From NCBI GenBank assembly GCA_013811975.1, contig JACCUF010000297.1:1-9291 (forward strand): 9,291 nt of DNA, written 5' to 3'. How positions within the stretch are numbered: the stretch's first letter is position 1; every line of letters begins with the position of its first letter. The stretch is from Geodermatophilaceae bacterium. Its GTDB lineage: Bacteria; Actinomycetota; Actinomycetes; Mycobacteriales; Geodermatophilaceae. This document shows, piece by piece, positions 5,240 through 9,291 of this stretch. The position numbers and the translations under genes are program-made. The notes beneath the pieces are model-generated. The model was not told where the DNA came from, ran no database searches, and saw nothing but the letters and a program-made list of their open reading frames with translations.

Positions 5240-6425
5240 GCCGATCACCGGCGTACTGCAGATCCTGCCGATCGCCGGCCTGCCGGAGTTGCGACCCGGC
5301 GACGACCTCGCCGAGCTGTTGTGCGCGGCTGCGCCCTGGCTGCGCGACGGGGACATCCTGGTCGTCACCTCCAAGGCGGTGTCCAAGGTGGAGGGCCGGC
5401 TCGTCAGCACGCCCAGCGATCTCGGGGGCAGGGAACAGGCCCGTCAGCAGGCGATCACCGCCGAGACGGCGCGGGTCGTAGCCGAGCGAGGGGCCACCCG
5501 GATCGTGGTGACCCACCATGGGTGGGTGATGGCCGCCGCCGGCGTGGATGCCTCGAACGTCGCCCGGGGTGAGCTCGCTTTGCTTCCGCTGGATCCCGAT
5601 GCCTCGGCGCGGACATTGCGTCAGGCGATCGCTGATCGTGCCGGGATCCGGGTCGCCGTGGTCATCAGTGACACCAGCGGGCGGACCTGGCGCCGCGGGG
5701 TCACCGACAACGCCATCGGCGTGGCCGGGATGGCTGCCGTCGCCGATCTTCGGGGGCTGCCCGATACGAGCGGGGTCCCCTTGGAGGTCACCGAGATCGC
5801 GGTGGCCGACGAGGTCGCAGCGGCCGCGGACCTGGTCAAGGGCAAACTGTCCGGGATACCGGCCGCGGTCCTGCGCGGTCTGCTACCACTGGCCGACGAC
5901 GGCCAGGGCTCGGCGTCGCTGCGCCGGCCGGTCGCCGAGGACATGTTCGCGCTGGGCACCCGCGACGTCGTACGAACCCGGCGGTCCCCGACCGGCTTCG
6001 CACGGCAACCCGTCTCAATTCCGGTGCTGCGCGCTGCCATCGAGGCGGCACACCGCGCGACGGACATAGACGACTGCCTCCGACTCGTCGCCGATCTGGT
6101 CCCTGCACAGGCCTGGCCGGAGATCGAGGAGACAGCGACGACACAAGCCGGGCGATTGCTCGGTCAGGCGAGCGGAGTCATCGTGCCGATGATTCCCGAT
6201 CAGGACGACGCCGAGAGTCTGACCCGGTTGGGCATGGCGATCGGCGCACTGCTGATCCAGCTGCACGCCGAGGGTCTGGCCGCGAGTTGGCTGTCCCCGG
6301 CCGAACTCGACACACTCGACCTCGACACACCCATCGCTGATCGGTTGCCGGGCCCGCTGGCGCGGGGCGCACGGACGCACGGACTCGTGGTCATGGGCCA
6401 GCCCGACCTTCAGATCGAGCGGTAG
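5232..6425 (+). CDS. fbiB: Coenzyme F420 biosynthesis protein FbiB: gamma-glutamyl ligase (CofE) domain with a short, divergent C-terminal nitroreductase-like domain
   Basis: This is a 397-residue protein. Residues 1-245 form a complete CofE domain that adds gamma-linked glutamates to F420-0: VVTSKAVSKVEGR (44-56), AGVDASNV (103-110), ISDTSGRTWRRG (145-156), VTDNAIGVAG (157-166) and RPVAEDMFALGTRD (232-245). In mycobacterial FbiB (about 448 residues) a nitroreductase-like FMN domain of roughly 200 residues follows and reduces dehydro-F420-0. Here only about 150 residues follow. The entry motif reads RRSPTGF (250-256) and lacks the usual RRSxRxF arginine. The AP.HH.RP.RF segment is absent. Matches resume at VIVPM (316-320) and AIGALLIQLHAEGLAASW (336-353). 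The GTG at 5232 overlaps the fbiA stop by 8 nt, implying translational coupling. The 3' end overlaps the convergent glycosylase gene by 16 nt. Confidence 0.94.
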   Translation: MAEPITGVLQILPIAGLPELRPGDDLAELLCAAAPWLRDGDILVVTSKAVSKVEGRLVSTPSDLGGREQARQQAITAETARVVAERGATRIVVTHHGWVMAAAGVDASNVARGELALLPLDPDASARTLRQAIADRAGIRVAVVISDTSGRTWRRGVTDNAIGVAGMAAVADLRGLPDTSGVPLEVTEIAVADEVAAAADLVKGKLSGIPAAVLRGLLPLADDGQGSASLRRPVAEDMFALGTRDVVRTRRSPTGFARQPVSIPVLRAAIEAAHRATDIDDCLRLVADLVPAQAWPEIEETATTQAGRLLGQASGVIVPMIPDQDDAESLTRLGMAIGALLIQLHAEGLAASWLSPAELDTLDLDTPIADRLPGPLARGARTHGLVVMGQPDLQIER

Positions 6426-7312
6426 CTGCGGATCGGTGACCGCGGGCCCCGCCGAGGCGGGCGAGGCGCGCCGCACTCGATGAGTCGTACGACGCGTTGC
6501 CGGTGCGGACGGAACGGTTCCAACAACTCGAGCATCCGCTCGTCGTCGACGCGCTCGCCGATCAACGCCCAGCCGACCAGGGACGGGACGTGATAGTCCC
6601 CGACCGAGACTGCGTCCTGATCCCCGATCGCGCGCTGCAGGGTCTCGGCCGCGGTCCAAATCCCGATCCCGGGCACCACCTGCAGTCGCGATGCCGCGTC
6701 CTGTGGAGACAAACCTAGGCCGGCTTCCAACCGTTGAGCAACCGTGGCCGCCGCTCGCAGACTTCTTCGCCGCTGCCCGTCCAGCCCGATGCGGTGCCAT
6801 TGCCAGTCGGTCAGCTCGAGGAGGGCCTCCGGGGTCGGCACCACGCGCATCCGCTCTCCGACCGGACCCGGCGCCGGTGAACCCGCAGTGAGCAACAGCG
6901 AGCGCCAGGCCAGATGCGCCTCGACGCTGGTGACCTTCTGCTCGATGATGGCGGCGACCAGGGTGTCCCAGATCCGGTTCGTACGGCCCAGGCGCAGGCC
7001 AGGAAACCGGGAGTCCAAACGCGCCACGATCGGATCGGTGGGCCGGAAGTCGGACCGATCGTCCTCGGCGCCCAACCAGCCGGGCACAGTGCCCATGACC
7101 CAGTCAGACCCCGGCCCCCAGGCCGCGTGGTGCACCCCCTCGCGGTCGACCCGTACCGCGACGGTTGCCGGTCCCTCCGGTGTCGTGGTGGTCCGCCACC
7201 AGACACCGTCGGCATCACGTCGAAAGGATGGATCCCTGCCGCCGTGCCGCAGCGGCCCGAGGGTCCGAGCGACATCGACCGGCCAGCTCGGTTGCCACGT
7301 TCCCGACTGCAC
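6410..7312 (-). CDS. AlkA-like DNA glycosylase (HhH-GPD superfamily, DNA-3-methyladenine glycosylase 2 family)
   Basis: This 300-residue protein is predicted to excise alkylated bases in base-excision repair. The N-terminal third (WQPSWPVDVARTLGPL, residues 6-21) matches the AlkA-type N-terminal domain. The conserved helix AIIEQKVTSVEA (121-132) follows. The helix-hairpin-helix is LQVVPGIGIWTA (210-221), and the GPD-loop catalytic aspartate is D239 in SVGDYHVP. The C-terminal 20 residues are Arg/Pro-rich. The GTG at 7310-7312 is chosen because the N-terminal domain begins just after it. It lies 13 nt after the stop of the short-chain dehydrogenase gene, with only a weak AGG upstream, so translation is probably coupled. 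The same frame stays open to 7546, but those extra residues lie antisense within the dehydrogenase coding frame and are low-complexity Ser/Pro, unlike the family. Substrate range cannot be told from sequence. Confidence 0.9.
   Translation of the reverse strand: MQSGTWQPSWPVDVARTLGPLRHGGRDPSFRRDADGVWWRTTTTPEGPATVAVRVDREGVHHAAWGPGSDWVMGTVPGWLGAEDDRSDFRPTDPIVARLDSRFPGLRLGRTNRIWDTLVAAIIEQKVTSVEAHLAWRSLLLTAGSPAPGPVGERMRVVPTPEALLELTDWQWHRIGLDGQRRRSLRAAATVAQRLEAGLGLSPQDAASRLQVVPGIGIWTAAETLQRAIGDQDAVSVGDYHVPSLVGWALIGERVDDERMLELLEPFRPHRQRVVRLIECGAPRPPRRGPRSPIRSYRSI
6448..6461. terminator. Possible GC-rich hairpin just past fbiB
   Basis: CCCGCC-GA-GGCGGG lies 22 bp after the fbiB stop, inside the 3' end of the convergent glycosylase gene. 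It might slow or end fbiB transcription. The loop is very tight (2 nt unless the closing pair opens) and there is no T-tract. It may simply reflect the Pro/Arg-rich tail of the glycosylase. Confidence 0.2.
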
Positions 7313-7325
7313 CTGTGATCGCCTA

Positions 7326-8096
7326 CTACTTGGGGGGCATCCGCAGGGCCGCGTCCATCCGTACCGTCTCGCCGTTGAGATAAGGGTGCTCGAGCAGGAA
7401 GACGGCGAGGCTGGCGTAGTCGGCGGGCGTACCGAGACGCTTGGGGAACGGGACTCCTGCGGCCAACTTGGCCCGGGTGTCCTCGGGTAGTCCGGCCAGC
7501 ATCGGGGTGTCGATGATGCCGGGTGCGATGGTGTTGACCCGGACACCGATGCTGGACAGGTCGCGGGCGGCCGGCAACGTCATCCCGGCGACGCCGGCTT
7601 TGGATGCTGCGTACGCGATCTGCCCGATCTGACCGTCGAACGCGGCGATCGAGGCGGTGTTGACGATCGCGCCGCGCTCGCCCTGGACGTCGGGATCATT
7701 GTCGGTCATAGCCGCCGCCGCGAGGCGCAGCACGTTGAAGGTACCGACGAGATTGATCCCGATGACCTTCCTGAACAGCTCGAGGTCGTGCGGCGTTCCG
7801 TCTCGAGTCAGGACCCGGGAGGCCCAACCCACACCGGCGCAGTTGACCGCTACTCGCAATTGGCGACCTTTGCCGCCCGCCTCGGCGACTGCCGCCTGCA
7901 CCTGTTCGCCATCGGTGACGTCGGTAGTGACGTAGGAGGTGAGGCCCCCGAGTTCGGCGACCAGCGCTGCGGCCTTGTCCGCTTGTAGGTCCAGGATCGT
8001 CACCGCAGCACCTTTGGCGGTCAGCGCGCGGGTGGTGGCCTCCCCCAGCCCGGAGGCCCCACCGGTGACGACGGCCGCGACGTCAGCCAATTGCAT
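7326..8096 (-). CDS. Short-chain dehydrogenase/reductase, 3-hydroxyacyl-CoA dehydrogenase (HSD10-like) type
   Basis: This 256-residue Rossmann oxidoreductase has the classical SDR signatures: TGGASGLG (residues 11-18), an acidic residue at the end of the second strand (D36 in ILDLQ, favouring NAD(H)), NCAG (85-88), N115, S149 in NTAS, catalytic Y162-x3-K166 and PG (192-193). The ending NGETVRMDAALRMPPK is characteristic of 3-hydroxyacyl-CoA / 2-methyl-3-hydroxybutyryl-CoA dehydrogenases, so a role in fatty acid or isoleucine degradation is likely. Substrate is inferred only. The ATG at 8094-8096 has AAGGAG 5 nt upstream; an in-frame ATG at 8120 lacks such a site and adds eight residues before the fold. 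It follows manC by 61 bp and precedes the glycosylase by 13 bp on the same strand. Confidence 0.93.
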   Translation of the reverse strand: MQLADVAAVVTGGASGLGEATTRALTAKGAAVTILDLQADKAAALVAELGGLTSYVTTDVTDGEQVQAAVAEAGGKGRQLRVAVNCAGVGWASRVLTRDGTPHDLELFRKVIGINLVGTFNVLRLAAAAMTDNDPDVQGERGAIVNTASIAAFDGQIGQIAYAASKAGVAGMTLPAARDLSSIGVRVNTIAPGIIDTPMLAGLPEDTRAKLAAGVPFPKRLGTPADYASLAVFLLEHPYLNGETVRMDAALRMPPK

Positions 8097-8101
8097 GTTC
8101 G

Positions 8102-8107
8102 CTCCTT
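8102..8107 (-). promoter_or_regulatory. Ribosome binding site deciding the dehydrogenase start
   Basis: AAGGAG on the minus strand is separated by 5 nt from the ATG at 8096, the best Shine-Dalgarno in the window. It rules out the upstream ATG at 8120 as the main start. Confidence 0.75.
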
Positions 8108-8134
8108 CGACCAGACGCATGCCTCAAGACCCGG

Positions 8135-8140
8135 ACTGTA
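8135..8140 (-). promoter_or_regulatory. Possible promoter -10 element of the dehydrogenase gene
   Basis: TACAGT (minus strand) fits TANNNT and lies in the 61-bp gap after manC. It would give a leader of about 30 nt containing the AAGGAG site. No matching -35 was found, so the gene could equally be read through from manC. Confidence 0.3.
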
Positions 8141-8157
8141 TCCAGTGACCAGGAAAC

Positions 8158-9270
8158 TCAGAGGACAGCGTCGTGGCCCTCACGCCGGGCCCGCTCCACC
8201 AGTGCCTTGACCTCCTGGGCGCGTTCACGGGGGCAGATGAGCACTACGTCTTCGGTGTCGACAACCGCCAGCCCGGTGACTCCGAGCAGGGCGACCGTAC
8301 GACCGGATCCGGTTACGACCACGCAGTCGGCGGAGCCCTCGGACACCAGCGAACCGGTGCCGAGCAGGGTATGACCGTCTGCGTCGGCACCCAAGACGGT
8401 GCCCAGCGTGTGCCAGTCCCCGATATCGGCCCACCCGAAATCTGCGGGAACCGTCGCCACCATGCCTCGCGCGGCGGCCGGCTGCATCAGCCCGTGGTCG
8501 ATGCTGATCTTCTGCAGTGCTGCCCACTCCTGTGCCCGTTCAGGGTCGGCAACAGAAGTCCAGCACGGGGCCAGTGCGGTGACCCCAGCGTGCAGTCCCG
8601 GCAATTCGATGGCCAACTGTGCGAGAAAGGCATCCACCCGCCAGCAGAACATCCCAGCGTTCCACAGGTAGTCGCCCGAGGTGAGATAGGCGGCGGCCGT
8701 CTCCCGGTCAGGTTTCTCCCGGAACTGGACCACGGCCCGGGCCGCCCCGATACCCAGCGGCTCGCCCAGCTGCAGGTAGCCGTATCCAGTCTCGGGACCG
8801 TGCGGCGTGACCCCGATAGTGACGAGCAGGCCACTCGAGGCCACCTCGATCGCTGTCCGAAGTGCCTCGTGGAAAGCGTCGAGGTCGCCCACCAGTTGGT
8901 CCGCGTGACAGGAGACCATCACCGCCTGTGGATCCCGTTGGGATATCAGTGCGGCTGCCAGGGCAATCGCTGGCCCCGACTCCCGGGGGATCGGCTCGGC
9001 CACCAGATTTTCGGCCGGCAGCGCCGGGAGTTGCGCGCCGACAGCGGCTGCGTGCAGCGCCCCGGTCACGACGAGGATGCGCTCGATCTCGATCAATGGA
9101 GAGAACCGGTCGACGGTGGACTGCAGCAGGCTGCGATCGCCCCGACCGGACAGCGCATGCAGGAACTTCGGTGCAGAGGCGCGCGACAGCGGCCAGAGCC
9201 GAAGCCCGCTGCCACCGGCCGGGATGACGCCGTACACGGTCGCGGCCTGGGAGGTATCCCGTCGGGTCAC
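8158..9270 (-). CDS. manC: Mannose-1-phosphate guanylyltransferase (GDP-mannose pyrophosphorylase)
   Basis: This 370-residue cytoplasmic enzyme makes GDP-mannose from mannose-1-P and GTP, the donor for cell-envelope mannosylation. The nucleotidyltransferase signature AGGSGLRLWPLSR (residues 18-30) with PK (34-35) is at the N-terminus. HADQL (122-126) carries the likely metal-binding aspartate D124, though most relatives read ADH there. GPETGYGYL (158-166), FREKP (183-187, with K186), WNAGMFCW (203-210) and FGWADIGDW (278-286) follow. It lacks the C-terminal isomerase domain of bifunctional type II enzymes, as is usual in this phylum. The GTG at 9268-9270 gives the expected N-terminus and has TAGGCT exactly 6 nt upstream, so the message is probably leaderless. 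The mycobacterial counterpart (Rv3264c) was historically labelled manB. The dehydrogenase gene follows after 61 bp. Confidence 0.95.
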   Translation of the reverse strand: MTRRDTSQAATVYGVIPAGGSGLRLWPLSRASAPKFLHALSGRGDRSLLQSTVDRFSPLIEIERILVVTGALHAAAVGAQLPALPAENLVAEPIPRESGPAIALAAALISQRDPQAVMVSCHADQLVGDLDAFHEALRTAIEVASSGLLVTIGVTPHGPETGYGYLQLGEPLGIGAARAVVQFREKPDRETAAAYLTSGDYLWNAGMFCWRVDAFLAQLAIELPGLHAGVTALAPCWTSVADPERAQEWAALQKISIDHGLMQPAAARGMVATVPADFGWADIGDWHTLGTVLGADADGHTLLGTGSLVSEGSADCVVVTGSGRTVALLGVTGLAVVDTEDVVLICPRERAQEVKALVERARREGHDAVL

Positions 9271-9285
9271 CGCGCAAGCCTAGGC
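9271..9285 (-). promoter_or_regulatory. Putative leaderless promoter of manC within a GCCTAGGC palindrome
   Basis: TAGGCT (minus strand, 9282 to 9277) is followed by exactly 6 nt and then the GTG at 9270, so transcription would start on the start codon. It overlaps the perfect 8-bp palindrome GCCTAGGC (9278-9285). Any -35 lies beyond the window edge. Confidence 0.5.
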
Positions 9286-9291
9286 AGCGGC

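Noticed and set aside
4661..5410. Minus-strand open frame across fbiA/fbiB (249 codons)
   Set aside because: It lies opposite two well-supported F420 genes; the translation has no family features.
7313..7546. Extending the DNA glycosylase upstream to a start at 7546 (378 residues)
   Set aside because: The extra 78 residues are low-complexity Ser/Pro, lie entirely within the dehydrogenase coding sequence in another frame, and precede the family's N-terminal domain.
1..9291. Mobile elements, CRISPR arrays, toxin-antitoxin or defence genes, tRNA or rRNA genes
   Set aside because: I looked for these on both strands and saw no transposase or integrase motifs, regular repeats or RNA gene signatures. 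The space is almost fully occupied by core metabolic and regulatory genes.

Overview
The window is chromosomal DNA from a high-GC actinobacterium. The evidence is the G/C-rich third codon positions, the frequent GTG starts, a WhiB regulator, cofactor F420 genes (fbiA, fbiB), a DUF3499 protein and short TANNNT-type promoters directly in front of start codons. From memory, the gene order and orientation closely match the Mycobacterium tuberculosis stretch Rv3256c to Rv3264c. Several sequence details differ, so this is probably a non-mycobacterial actinobacterium. I cannot name a genus.

Layout, left to right. Minus strand, 1-2636: a SIS-domain sugar-isomerase-like protein (3' end cut off by the window edge), a small Trm112-like zinc-ribbon protein and phosphomannomutase/phosphoglucomutase ManB. 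These read manB -> Trm112-like -> SIS and are tightly packed. A DUF3499 protein (2693-3043) lies upstream of manB on the same strand. It is divergent from a small zincin-like protein (3139-3606, plus), which converges on a WhiB2-type regulator (3653-4057, minus). A 192-bp divergent promoter region separates whiB from the overlapping plus-strand pair fbiA-fbiB (4250-6425). The 3' end of fbiB overlaps the convergent 3' end of an AlkA/HhH-GPD DNA glycosylase (6410-7312, minus). That gene follows a short-chain dehydrogenase (7326-8096, minus), which itself follows mannose-1-phosphate guanylyltransferase ManC (8158-9270, minus).

How the genes work together. ManB (mannose-6-P to mannose-1-P) and ManC (mannose-1-P to GDP-mannose) bracket the locus. 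They supply GDP-mannose for cell-envelope mannosylation; the SIS protein may act on hexose phosphates in the same pathway. FbiA and FbiB build the F420 deazaflavin cofactor and its polyglutamate tail. WhiB2 homologues control septation and cell division. The dehydrogenase and the glycosylase look like housekeeping genes.

This is mainly a conserved actinobacterial core locus. I see no mobile element, CRISPR array, RNA gene or defence system. The points most worth a second look are a shortened, motif-poor C-terminal domain in FbiB, a zincin homologue lacking the second His of HExxH, and the repeated hexamer TAGGCT just upstream of three starts (exactly 6 nt before two GTG starts), consistent with leaderless transcription.
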